Of a stretch of 55,669 nt of DNA, positions 33,061-41,644 are shown piece after piece (within the stretch, counting starts at the first letter, position 1; every line of letters begins with the position of its first letter). The stretch lies in the NCBI GenBank assembly GCA_934409175.1, contig CAKRVX010000003.1, positions 1 to 55,669 on the forward strand, written 5' to 3'. A program made the position numbers and the translations under genes. This stretch comes from an uncultured Blautia sp. Its GTDB lineage: Bacteria; Bacillota; Clostridia; Lachnospirales; Lachnospiraceae. Below the pieces are notes generated by a model, which was given only the letters and a program-made list of their open reading frames with translations, ran no database searches and was not told where the DNA came from.

Positions 33061-34641
33061 TTATTTCCTGTATTGTCTGGTACATACACCATTCTTGCCA
33101 AAAACAGACACAATACCGCTGGAACTGGTCAGCTTTATATTCTCGGCACGAATTCCTGATGTTGCCGTATTACCTTTATAAAAATAGTACTTTTTGCTCT
33201 TATATGTCAACCATCCCTTATGAATCTTTCCGTCTTTGTGGAAATAATAGGTATGAACCTTTCCTTTTTCAGTTACTTTTTTCATACCATTCTCATAACG
33301 CACGCCATCACTTCCAAAATAGTAAATATCACCGTTACTTCTGATAATTTTTTTATTCTTATACATATGACCATCAGTACCGTTAAACCAGTAATATTTG
33401 TTTCCCACTTTTTTCATTCCCTTCAGCGCAGCACCATTGGTTTTGAAATAGTAGGTCTTTCCTTTATAATTTGTCAGCCATCTTCCTGAAGCCATTACTC
33501 CATTCGAGTCTACATAATAAACCTGATTATCAACTCTAAACAACTGATCTTTATAAAGTACCCCTGTCTCCGGATCAAAATAATATGTTTTATTTTTTAT
33601 GACTTTCCAGCCTTTTGTTTTTTGGTTATTGACGTAATAATATGTATTTCCCTCTTCTTTTTTCCATCCATTTTTTACTACAGGCTGAGAACTTCCATAT
33701 GATCCTGTATTTGGAACAGAAGCCGGTGTATAAGATGCTGCGGCTTGCCACCTTGGAGTTATTTTTTTTGTATAATCTGTAAATCCAAAATCCATATCTA
33801 CATCATTCCATGACGGTATGCCTGAAATCAATCCTTTCGTAGGATTCAGTCCACTGTCCGCTTCTCCTGAAGTAGATTGCCAGATCGTATAAGAATATTT
33901 CCCCCTGTCAGGTGCCTGAATGGTATCTCCATATCTGGCGATCCACACATCCAGACCAGACAGCAGACTCCAGTCTATATGATTATCATACCAGTATGTA
34001 TTACAATAGATCATAGGATAATATCCGGCCTGACGGATTTCATTACAGAAAGCAAGTGCCATTTTCGATACTGTCCTGGGCGAAAGTTTCTCGATACTTG
34101 CATCCTCCAGATCATAAACCACAGGATAAGAAACCTTATATCCTTTCATTTTTTTAATAGCAAGCTGCGCTTCTTTTAATGCTCCCGTTGTAGTTGTAGC
34201 TGTGCTGTATATATAAGTTCCCACCGGTACACCGGCAAGTTCTGCCTGTTTCATATTGTAATCATAATTTTTGTCCTGATATTTCAGGCCGTGTGCAATA
34301 CGTATAAATGCAAAATCTACATTTGATTGTTTTACCTGAGCCCAGTTAATTGTTTCCTGCCACTCTGACACATCAATCCCTCTGGTGATCGCTCCCGGAA
34401 TAACTTTGCCGCTTCCATTGTAGCAAACACCATCAATCTTTTTCCAGGCATTTTTATTTACCTTTTTTCCTGATGCACTGTATGTTTCTGCCGATGACTG
34501 AAACTGTTCTTCTGCAATTGTCTGCCTTCTGTCATAATGCATAGTTGCCATTACCGACGCTGTCTGCACGCTGCAGCACAAAGTTACTGCCAGAAAACCT
34601 GCTGTCAGTTTATTCTTCCATACAGGAAAATTTTTTTTCAT
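33061..34641 (-). CDS. GH25 muramidase (lysozyme) with C-terminal wall-binding repeats
   Basis: This 526-aa secreted enzyme has an N-terminal signal sequence (KNKLTAGFLAVTLCCSVQTASVMA), a short repeat-like stretch (NAWKKIDGVCYNGSG), and a GH25 catalytic domain (about 85-305) with the hallmark GIDVSEWQETINW and the acidic active-site segment PVVYDLEDASIEKL. The C-terminal 200 residues contain about ten wall-binding repeats (NGWKKEEGNTYYYV, KGMKKVGNKYYWF, KGWLTYKSKKYYF). It cleaves the glycan strand. The gene shares repeat type and tail with the amidase gene downstream (38 nt apart), so the two are probably co-transcribed from the promoter at 34714-34742. Confidence 0.93.
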   Translation of the reverse strand: MKKNFPVWKNKLTAGFLAVTLCCSVQTASVMATMHYDRRQTIAEEQFQSSAETYSASGKKVNKNAWKKIDGVCYNGSGKVIPGAITRGIDVSEWQETINWAQVKQSNVDFAFIRIAHGLKYQDKNYDYNMKQAELAGVPVGTYIYSTATTTTGALKEAQLAIKKMKGYKVSYPVVYDLEDASIEKLSPRTVSKMALAFCNEIRQAGYYPMIYCNTYWYDNHIDWSLLSGLDVWIARYGDTIQAPDRGKYSYTIWQSTSGEADSGLNPTKGLISGIPSWNDVDMDFGFTDYTKKITPRWQAAASYTPASVPNTGSYGSSQPVVKNGWKKEEGNTYYYVNNQKTKGWKVIKNKTYYFDPETGVLYKDQLFRVDNQVYYVDSNGVMASGRWLTNYKGKTYYFKTNGAALKGMKKVGNKYYWFNGTDGHMYKNKKIIRSNGDIYYFGSDGVRYENGMKKVTEKGKVHTYYFHKDGKIHKGWLTYKSKKYYFYKGNTATSGIRAENIKLTSSSGIVSVFGKNGVCTRQYRK

Positions 34642-34713
34642 ATTTTTCTGATCTCTCCTTCTTTAAGCATTTTCTGAAAACTGCTACATGTTTTTTACAA
34701 TATTATTAAACAT

Positions 34714-34742
34714 ATTATACACGTTGCATAATGCTTCGGCAA
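34714..34742 (-). promoter_or_regulatory. Promoter of the muramidase-amidase unit
   Basis: On the minus strand: -35 TTGCCG (34737-34742), 17-nt spacer, -10 TATAAT (34714-34719). The leader of about 70 nt contains the AGGAGA ribosome binding site. Confidence 0.65.
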
Positions 34743-34770
34743 CCCAAACCTTTGATCCCGTGAAAACGCA

Positions 34771-34812
34771 AAAAGCGTTTCGGAATCTTCCTGTTCCGAA
34801 ACGCCTCTTTTG
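34771..34812 (-). terminator. Terminator of the L,D-transpeptidase gene
   Basis: An 11-bp perfect stem (GCGTTTCGGAA / TTCCGAAACGC) is followed on the minus strand by TTTTTGCG. It lies 43 nt after the transpeptidase stop and just upstream of the muramidase promoter. Confidence 0.85.
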
Positions 34813-34854
34813 CAGTCTTTATACATAGTAAAGCGGATATTCGCAATCCGGCTT

Positions 34855-37410
34855 TTATACTTCCGGATCTGTAGGGTCGAAGTTTTTGGCTCCTCTCAGT
34901 GGAGTAAGCGGATTCTTGCCCAAAGGTCCTTTTAATGCATCGTTATACTGAATCACACCATCTATAATATTGATTCTGGAACCGTTGCAATGATAATATA
35001 CCCATTTTGCGTCTGCAACACATGCACGGATACATCCATGAGAAGCAGGCTGTCCAAGTTTGTTATACTCTACTGCCGGAAGATTGAATGAGTTTGCCTG
35101 TGCACAGGCTACAGAATGAACGAAAATTCCACCCTGACCAGCGCCTTCTACGTGGGTTCCATACTGACCCCAGGATGGTCCCATCAACATCTGCCACCTT
35201 GCACTACTTCTGAGAGTATATTCACCGGTTGGTGTAGGAGTACTTGGTACGCCCACAGAAACCCTGATCGTTTTGATAGGAATTTTCTTGGTTCTGTCTG
35301 TGTATACAGTCATAACACCATTGAGTCTCTGCACTTCCAGATAGTACGGTCCTGTTGGATATTTACTGGAAACATCCGTAATTCTGTATCCATTTTTATC
35401 AAAATAATATAAAACGCCGTTAATCCATTTACTTGTATTCTTGGCATATCCATTTCCATCTGGATCAATATATCGCATAAGATTCTTGGCATTACTTACC
35501 AATACCCATCCTGTTTTATATTTACCACTTGCATCCAGATATCCATTGACACCATTCTTTTTCATAAAACAGTTGGTCTGAATTCTGTAGTCTTTCAGAT
35601 AATACCATGCTTTATTATGTTTTCTCCAACCATTCTGATATAATGCTCCTGAAGAAGATGCCATATACCATTTATTTTTATAATAAACCAGTGTTCCTTT
35701 ATATACTTTTCCTTTATGTACTGTAGAACTGGATACTTCAAAGAGATATTTTTTATTATTAATCTCTAAAATTCCGCTTGCCAGTTTTCCATTGGAACGG
35801 AAATAATATCCTTCAGAGGTCCATTTACTTGTATAATGATTTCCATTAGCATCAAAATACAGCCATCCTAAAAACTGTCCTTTTGTATTTGTAAGTTTCT
35901 GCCATCCATGCTTCTCTGCAACTCTTCCAGGCACATTGCCGAAATAATAATAATGCGTTCCAACCTTTTTCCAGCGTCTGGACCATGTAGCACGTTTGCC
36001 ATTAGCACCGAAATAGTATCTGTATTTTCCATATTTTACAAGTGTGCTGGTATATATCCTGCCTGCGGCATCAGTACCGTAATATGCTCCGTTGGCAGCT
36101 TTCTTCACTGTACTTTTCAGCAAATATCCCTTACGGTCGATCAGATAGGTTTTGTCACCTTTTATATTCTCATCCAGTCTGGTTGCTGTAATGCCACGTT
36201 TATAATATTTACCGATATCTGCCGGATTACTTCCTCCCTGGTTGTAATACAGCCATCTTTCTTTCGAAGTACCCAGTCCAATGCATCTCCATCCTTCATG
36301 GAACATTCTTCCTGGAATATTGCTGTCTTTCTCAAAATAATAAAGATTGGAAACACCTTTCACTGTAAGGGTAATATTACCTGTCCGCGGCTTTCCATTT
36401 GCATCCAGACAATAATAATCATTTCCTATCTTAAAATAACCTGTATATGTGCCATTTGCTTTCTGTTCTGCTTCCAGCTGAGCTACTGTTCTGAGTGTTC
36501 CCTCTGCATTGTAGTACTGCCATACAGTTCCCGTCCAGTTCCATTTATTTCTGATCTGCTGTCCCACAGTAGATGAATATGGAGTAACTGCTTCTCCCTC
36601 ACATCCTTCATAAACCTCAGCCTCAGCCTCGGATGTGAAACATGACTGCTGTACTTCTCCTGCATCTGCAGTTTCTTCATTGTCTGCTGCCTGCGCTGCA
36701 ACGTTGTCTTTTTCCTGTTCTACAGTCACTTCAGCCTGTCCGATAACCATATATCCGTTTTCATCAAACAGATACCAGCCTGTATGTATCTCTCCCTTAT
36801 ATTCTGTGCTTATTTTTAAAAGTCCATCCGCTGCTGTATAATAGCTTTCTGATTCATCAACTGTGTCTGCTGCATCATTGTCTGAAATATTACTGTCTGA
36901 AGTGTTACCGTCTTCAATATCAGAATCAGCAGAAACCACCTCGCTGTCCTGGGAATCTACCTGGGTAATATCATCTGTCTGCACAGGATCTTCATCTGAA
37001 ATATCTGTACTGCTTTCTTTTACAGATTTATGAAGTTTAAAATGACCTTCTTCCATAATCCAGTCTTCTGCCTTTACTGACACGCTATCGGAATCATCGG
37101 TTTCATCTGCCGGTACAGAAACAGGAGTCTCTGTTTCATCTCCTGCAGAAAACTCAGAACTGTTATCACCTGTGCTTTGAAACTCTACATCATCTGTGTT
37201 TGTGTCTCCGTTTTCCCCAGCTGAGAACAAATCTTCAGCTTCTGGCTCATCTGTTGAAGTTTCTGTTTCATCTGTCGATTCAGATTCTGTTGTTTCATCC
37301 TGAACCACCACTTCGCTGTCAGAAGAACTAAATGCTGCTGCACCAGCTTCACCAACAGTTGACAGACTCAGAATAACCCCCAGAGTCACCGCAACCAATC
37401 TTTTTTTCAC
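34855..37410 (-). CDS. L,D-transpeptidase (YkuD) with long acidic region and wall-binding repeats
   Basis: This 851-aa secreted protein begins with a signal peptide (KKRLVAVTLGVILSLSTV, cleavage near AGAAA). A very acidic, Ser/Thr/Asp/Glu-rich stretch follows (about 25-190). A long array of wall-binding repeats comes next (from about 190 to 700; for example GWRCIGLGTSKERWLYY, NGWRKHNKAWYYL), and last a YkuD domain with the conserved His in GGIFVHSV and the catalytic-cysteine motif SHGCIRACVADAKW. The enzyme should make 3-3 crosslinks or attach proteins to diaminopimelate. The start is taken as GTG at 37410 because AGGAGG lies 8 nt upstream; an in-frame TTG at 37428 is less likely. Confidence 0.92.
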   Translation of the reverse strand: MKKRLVAVTLGVILSLSTVGEAGAAAFSSSDSEVVVQDETTESESTDETETSTDEPEAEDLFSAGENGDTNTDDVEFQSTGDNSSEFSAGDETETPVSVPADETDDSDSVSVKAEDWIMEEGHFKLHKSVKESSTDISDEDPVQTDDITQVDSQDSEVVSADSDIEDGNTSDSNISDNDAADTVDESESYYTAADGLLKISTEYKGEIHTGWYLFDENGYMVIGQAEVTVEQEKDNVAAQAADNEETADAGEVQQSCFTSEAEAEVYEGCEGEAVTPYSSTVGQQIRNKWNWTGTVWQYYNAEGTLRTVAQLEAEQKANGTYTGYFKIGNDYYCLDANGKPRTGNITLTVKGVSNLYYFEKDSNIPGRMFHEGWRCIGLGTSKERWLYYNQGGSNPADIGKYYKRGITATRLDENIKGDKTYLIDRKGYLLKSTVKKAANGAYYGTDAAGRIYTSTLVKYGKYRYYFGANGKRATWSRRWKKVGTHYYYFGNVPGRVAEKHGWQKLTNTKGQFLGWLYFDANGNHYTSKWTSEGYYFRSNGKLASGILEINNKKYLFEVSSSTVHKGKVYKGTLVYYKNKWYMASSSGALYQNGWRKHNKAWYYLKDYRIQTNCFMKKNGVNGYLDASGKYKTGWVLVSNAKNLMRYIDPDGNGYAKNTSKWINGVLYYFDKNGYRITDVSSKYPTGPYYLEVQRLNGVMTVYTDRTKKIPIKTIRVSVGVPSTPTPTGEYTLRSSARWQMLMGPSWGQYGTHVEGAGQGGIFVHSVACAQANSFNLPAVEYNKLGQPASHGCIRACVADAKWVYYHCNGSRINIIDGVIQYNDALKGPLGKNPLTPLRGAKNFDPTDPEV

Positions 37411-37481
37411 AATAAATTCCTCCTTCAATATTACTCAGGTATACGGAAGTATCCCTGTTATAATTTTCTATTATAAAGCGC

Positions 37482-37745
37482 CTACTCCCCAAGACCGCTT
37501 TCAATAGCACCTGTCATGCCATCCAGTGCCTGTTGTTCATCACAGCCCTCACAGATGACTTCTATTTCGTCCCCGCATTTCACACATGCTCCAAGCACAC
37601 TCAATACACTCTTTGCATTAGCAGTTCCACCATTATAATCAAAAGTTACCAGTGATTGATATTTCATTGCCTCATTGCACAGAATTCCGGCAGGTCTCAG
37701 ATGGAGACCTGTCGGATTCTTAATTGTTACTTTCTTACTGACCAT
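37482..37745 (-). CDS. HPr-family phosphocarrier with two CXXC motifs
   Basis: This 87-aa protein has the HPr fold. H15 in GLHLRPA is the phosphate carrier site for the sugar phosphotransferase system, and S46 in NAKSVLS matches the HPr kinase site used for carbon catabolite control in Gram-positive bacteria. It is unusual in cysteines: C23, plus C54-x2-C57 and C65-x2-C68, which form two CXXC pairs in the second half. It is 14 nt behind cdaR, with no other phosphotransferase gene near. It might be the general HPr or a second regulatory HPr-like protein; the sequence does not decide. Confidence 0.9.
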   Translation of the reverse strand: MVSKKVTIKNPTGLHLRPAGILCNEAMKYQSLVTFDYNGGTANAKSVLSVLGACVKCGDEIEVICEGCDEQQALDGMTGAIESGLGE

Positions 37746-37759
37746 ATCTATTTTTCCTC

Positions 37760-39073
37760 TTATCCCTTGCTGTCATCCGTTCCTGTACCTGATGAGATCA
37801 CCACTTCTGTAGTAACATTTTCTACAGTCTCATATCCCTCAGGAAGAACCAACGTTACAGGAATTTTGTAATTTCCTTCTTCTTTCCCTTTAAGATCTAT
37901 AGATGCCTTGATGTCTTTTTCAATATCCAGATCATCCAGATCTTTCGTATCAGATTTGATACGGATTTCTATCTGAGCCGTCTCAAACGTCACCTGAAGA
38001 TCATCTGGTTTATTCTTTACTTCAATATCCTTCGTTGACAGTGTAAACTCTCTGCTTCCTTCCGGAAGGATGCTTACAGTCACCCACACATCTTCACTGG
38101 AATCACTGGTAAGCTTCACATTGTCCGGCAGAAGATCTTTCAGACTGATCTTCCGTTCAACATCCTTTGATTCACCGGATATATCAATACTGTCTGGCGG
38201 AATAGTAATAGTATTATCATTCTCTGCCAGCTTCTCCAGTCCTTCTGTACTTCCGGCTACACTAATGGTATCAGGAACTGTCTTCACAGCGCCCACCTGA
38301 TAACCTGCTGCAGGTGTTCCCACATATCCTGCTGAAATTCCTACTCCCTGACGGATTTTCCAGAGTTTTGCAGTAACGCTCACTTTGGCATTGTTTTCAA
38401 TCCTGAGTGAATTCATCTCAGAATCAGAAAGTGCCTCCTGGTTCTTATCTATAATCGTAAGATTAACATCCTGTGTAAAATCCTGCGTGTTTCCATCCAG
38501 TGAAATAGCAGCATTTACTTTATCTATTTTATTTATCAGGGATTTAGGACCTGTAATCCTGACTTTCTCAGGATTAGCTGTCAGACTTCCTACTTCATAA
38601 TCTTTCCCTGGTTTTGTATCTCCCCTGCTTACGTTGACCACAAATTCCTGAGTTTCTTTCTCATCCAGATTTACACTGAGATTCTGAGGTGTTACTTTTA
38701 TATCACTTGGCGTAACACCCGGTACAGAACAGGTTACAGTAATGGGAACCATAACGGGATTAGTATCGAGGCTTACCGCCTGCTGCAAATCTGCCACTGC
38801 TGAAATATCTGAAACCTTAATACGATCACGGATTTTCTTATTTACGGTAATAGCAACCCTTACCGAATCCTGGTTTTCTTCAGGCATGCACATCTTTCCG
38901 ATAGTATCTGAAGACTCCACATATTCTTTATTAATCAATTCCACATTTGTCAATGTATAATAGTTTGTTCCTACAGGGTTATCTATATTTACAACAATAA
39001 GCCATACGACAACGGCTACAGCAACAGACATGATTTTCAGAGGGATATTATCAGTTATTTTTCTCTTCTTCAT
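37760..39073 (-). CDS. cdaR: YbbR-domain protein, CdaA regulator
   Basis: This 437-aa protein has one N-terminal membrane helix (residues 10-25, IMSVAVAVVVWLIVVNI) and an extracellular part made of about four YbbR repeats (for example NLSVNLDEKETQEFVVNVSRG, VRITGPKSLINKIDKV). In Firmicutes it binds CdaA and tunes synthesis of c-di-AMP, the nucleotide controlling potassium and osmotic balance and cell-wall homeostasis. The first 23 nt overlap the end of cdaA. The common third gene glmM is absent here; an HPr gene follows instead. The Ser/Asp-rich end (SSGTGTDDSKG) is exported and probably flexible. Confidence 0.9.
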   Translation of the reverse strand: MKKRKITDNIPLKIMSVAVAVVVWLIVVNIDNPVGTNYYTLTNVELINKEYVESSDTIGKMCMPEENQDSVRVAITVNKKIRDRIKVSDISAVADLQQAVSLDTNPVMVPITVTCSVPGVTPSDIKVTPQNLSVNLDEKETQEFVVNVSRGDTKPGKDYEVGSLTANPEKVRITGPKSLINKIDKVNAAISLDGNTQDFTQDVNLTIIDKNQEALSDSEMNSLRIENNAKVSVTAKLWKIRQGVGISAGYVGTPAAGYQVGAVKTVPDTISVAGSTEGLEKLAENDNTITIPPDSIDISGESKDVERKISLKDLLPDNVKLTSDSSEDVWVTVSILPEGSREFTLSTKDIEVKNKPDDLQVTFETAQIEIRIKSDTKDLDDLDIEKDIKASIDLKGKEEGNYKIPVTLVLPEGYETVENVTTEVVISSGTGTDDSKG

Positions 39074-39938
39074 GTTTTGCTCTTCCTTTCAATAAATGAC
39101 GGAGTTTGCTGTTATCTACAATCTGCTTGTTCTGTGCTTTTACCAGAATTTCTCTGAGTTTGGCACTGTTTACTCCCCGAATCAGTTTTCCTCTCTGCGC
39201 TACAGATACCTGGCCTGTTTCTTCTGAAACAATAATGGTTACAGAGTCTGTCTGTTCACTGATTCCCACACCTGCTCTGTGTCGTGTTCCAAGCTGCTTG
39301 CTCAACTCCATATTATCAGACAAAGGAAGATAACAGGTTGCTGCTACGATTCTGTTTTCACGTACGATCACAGCGCCATCATGAAGAGGTGTATTATGTT
39401 CAAAAATATTGATCAGCAACTGGCTCGTAAGGATTGCATCCAGATTGATTCCTGTGCGAATGTAATCTGTCAGCAGTTCATTCTGTTCGATCACAATCAG
39501 CGCACCGGTTTTTACTTCACCCATATCAAAACAAGCCTTCACCAGTTCACTGATGGTTTTATCCGTAAATCTCTCTTTAATTTCTTTTCCGGAATCAAAC
39601 GGAATAATCGCAGACATAATCTTCTTCTGTCCAAGCTGCTCCAAAACCTTACGCAGTTCCGGCTGAAATATGACAATAACACCTACGATCAATGTACTGG
39701 CCAGATTAGAAAAAATCCACAGGATCGTATTCATTTTAAATATATAGGCAACAAAAATAAACAGGAGAACTACCAGTATACCCTTCAGCAATGTGTAAGC
39801 ATGGGTATATTTGATCCATATCATGAACTGATACACAAAAAAAGCAATGAGTACAATCTGTATAATGTCAATAATACCGATTTTCGGGAATGCTATTCTT
39901 GATAAATACTCTATCAGATTTCCCCCTACATCCTGCAT
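39051..39938 (-). CDS. cdaA: Diadenylate cyclase CdaA (c-di-AMP synthase)
   Basis: This 295-aa membrane enzyme makes c-di-AMP from two ATP. Three membrane helices occupy about residues 20-85. The DisA_N catalytic domain follows with the hallmark HDGAVIV and the RHRAGVG motif. It ends in a charged tail (RAKHEEEKNN). The essential second messenger controls potassium uptake, osmotic balance and wall strength. It is the middle gene of a five-gene unit 41524-37482 and overlaps cdaR by 23 nt. The gap to the upstream membrane-protein gene is 57 nt. Confidence 0.96.
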   Translation of the reverse strand: MQDVGGNLIEYLSRIAFPKIGIIDIIQIVLIAFFVYQFMIWIKYTHAYTLLKGILVVLLFIFVAYIFKMNTILWIFSNLASTLIVGVIVIFQPELRKVLEQLGQKKIMSAIIPFDSGKEIKERFTDKTISELVKACFDMGEVKTGALIVIEQNELLTDYIRTGINLDAILTSQLLINIFEHNTPLHDGAVIVRENRIVAATCYLPLSDNMELSKQLGTRHRAGVGISEQTDSVTIIVSEETGQVSVAQRGKLIRGVNSAKLREILVKAQNKQIVDNSKLRHLLKGRAKHEEEKNN

Positions 39939-39995
39939 ATAGTCCTCCTTTCCTCCAAGCCTCCATAATTCGTCTGTTTACCGATTTTAATTATT

Positions 39996-41093
39996 TTACA
40001 GATCTTTTAAAGACTCTTCCAATTTTTTTTCAAAATCAATATTGTCCACATCTGGCTTTCTTACCACAGGTACCGCTTTTTCTTCAGATGGCTGCACTTT
40101 TTCTTCTCCATGGAAAATAGGATTCGCATAGGATACTACATTATCTGTTGTATCTTTTTCTGTTCTGGAAGGTTCCCCGTTAATTTTCTTAATGCTTCTT
40201 TCAGATGTGGCAACTGCTGCTTTGGGAACAGCTTTTACATAATAATAATACTCATCATCTTCATATTCCAGCCTCTCTGTACGACTGTAATCTCCACCAA
40301 AAACAAAAAATTCCAGAAGTAATCCTACAATTATCGATATTACTGTATATACGATCAGATTGATCATATCTATGTTCAGTCCCAGAACTACTCCACCGCC
40401 AAGCACGATCAGAATATATACCACGCCGCCAGCTACTATGGCAATTCGCCATGCATAATCAAAAGAACGGGTACGGATGAGATTTACCAGTAAAATCACT
40501 GCAATAAATGCAATAACCGTAATCCACATTCCCCAGTTCTGTACAATACCATCTGCCAGAAGTTTGAGTTTATCCGACATAAGTACATCCGGATTTTCCA
40601 AAAGTTTATGCTGAACACTCAGGAAACGAATAAAATAGTAAATAATTACGCCACAGCCTGCCGGAAGAGCAGATACTGCACTGCTGAGCAGACCACTTCC
40701 AATAGGCAGAAGTGCCGGAACGCTGAATCCAAAGGATAAAGGTGTAAATACCAGTACAAGATTTGTTCCTGAACTGAATCTCAGGAAAAGAATCGCCATA
40801 AATAAAATCAATACAAGCAAAAATCCCGCAACTTCCGGTCCAAGTGCATATCCATGAGCAATCATAAGCGCAAAACCGATGAAAATCATAACTCCCGAAG
40901 GAAGAATAGAGCAGATCAAAGCCAGGATAAGAACAATGAAAATATTATTCAGCTGTGTCATATATCCCATATTTGCATTGATCCATGCAAAATATACCAG
41001 TGCCAGAACAAAACGTAAAAAGGGTAGGATATAAATCTCATACTGACCATATAAATTCTTTATTTTCTGTTTTAATTCAAGTAATGCTGTCAT
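39996..41093 (-). CDS. Polytopic membrane protein of unknown function, upstream of cdaA
   Basis: This 365-aa protein has about eight membrane helices between residues 20 and 270, including FLRFVLALVYFAWINANMGYM, and a long cytoplasmic, charged tail (270-365; DDEYYYYVKAVPKAA). No transporter or enzyme motif was recognised. Its start overlaps the end of the 144-aa gene by 4 nt, so the two are translationally coupled. The pair lies upstream of cdaA in the same direction, with no terminator between, and may be co-transcribed with it. I think it is conserved in Lachnospiraceae, but I cannot verify that here. Function is not known; a role near the c-di-AMP system is only a positional guess. Confidence 0.75.
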   Translation of the reverse strand: MTALLELKQKIKNLYGQYEIYILPFLRFVLALVYFAWINANMGYMTQLNNIFIVLILALICSILPSGVMIFIGFALMIAHGYALGPEVAGFLLVLILFMAILFLRFSSGTNLVLVFTPLSFGFSVPALLPIGSGLLSSAVSALPAGCGVIIYYFIRFLSVQHKLLENPDVLMSDKLKLLADGIVQNWGMWITVIAFIAVILLVNLIRTRSFDYAWRIAIVAGGVVYILIVLGGGVVLGLNIDMINLIVYTVISIIVGLLLEFFVFGGDYSRTERLEYEDDEYYYYVKAVPKAAVATSERSIKKINGEPSRTEKDTTDNVVSYANPIFHGEEKVQPSEEKAVPVVRKPDVDNIDFEKKLEESLKDL

Positions 41094-41524
41094 TTCTTAT
41101 ATCCTCCTGCTGTTCCCCGGTACGAGGACTTTTTCTCTTCACGGCTGTAGATTTTATTCAGCTTCGTAAGTTCCTGATAATATACTTTTACGCTTTTTTT
41201 GGCCCGTCGGTATTTCACAGAATACTGAATATATGTCAGTACTGAAAAAATGATCAATACGACTACGTATCCCACAACAACACCCTTTCCAATATCTACC
41301 AGATTCATTTTATGGATATTATCTACCAGATACTCGCCAAAATATGCTGCAATCCCGGCAAGAACCAGACAATAACCAATTGTTACCAGAAAAAAATTCT
41401 TAATCATGGCAAGTCCTATATAATCACTTCTGTAATACCGACTCACCGGAAGATATTTCTTTCCTTCTCCCTGTTCATACATGGCAAGCTTATTCATGAT
41501 TTTTATCTTTTCTTCGTTTAACAT
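41090..41524 (-). CDS. Small membrane protein with two helices, upstream of cdaA
   Basis: This 144-aa protein is basic at the N-terminus (NEEKIKIMNKLAMYEQG), has two hydrophobic helices (about 44-62 and 82-100) and a Lys/Tyr-rich helical tail (YRRAKKSVKVYYQELTKLNK). Nothing in it names a family. It is the first gene of the cdaA unit, with its own extended -10 promoter, and its stop overlaps the start of the 365-aa membrane-protein gene by 4 nt, so they likely form one membrane complex (inference). Confidence 0.72.
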   Translation of the reverse strand: MLNEEKIKIMNKLAMYEQGEGKKYLPVSRYYRSDYIGLAMIKNFFLVTIGYCLVLAGIAAYFGEYLVDNIHKMNLVDIGKGVVVGYVVVLIIFSVLTYIQYSVKYRRAKKSVKVYYQELTKLNKIYSREEKKSSYRGTAGGYKK

Positions 41525-41561
41525 AAATAACTCCTCATTGTCTGCCTATTTTATTACACTG

Positions 41562-41585
41562 TTTCTGCGAAAAAAGTCGCAGAAA
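41562..41585 (-). terminator. Hairpin in the leader of the cdaA unit
   Basis: A perfect 9-bp stem (TTTCTGCGA / TCGCAGAAA) has loop AAAAAG. Neither side has a strong T tract. It lies in the leader between the promoter and the 144-aa gene, so it could be a weak terminator or a mRNA stabiliser. Confidence 0.35.
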
Positions 41586-41605
41586 TCCATACTCATACAG
41601 ATTGT

Positions 41606-41633
41606 ATTGTAACATATATCATTATTTATGAAA
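41606..41633 (-). promoter_or_regulatory. Extended -10 promoter of the cdaA unit
   Basis: On the minus strand: -35 TTTCAT (41628-41633), 16-nt spacer, TGT then -10 TACAAT (41606-41611). It is placed 82 nt before the start of the first gene. Confidence 0.55.
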
Positions 41634-41644
41634 AGTATTTTTTC

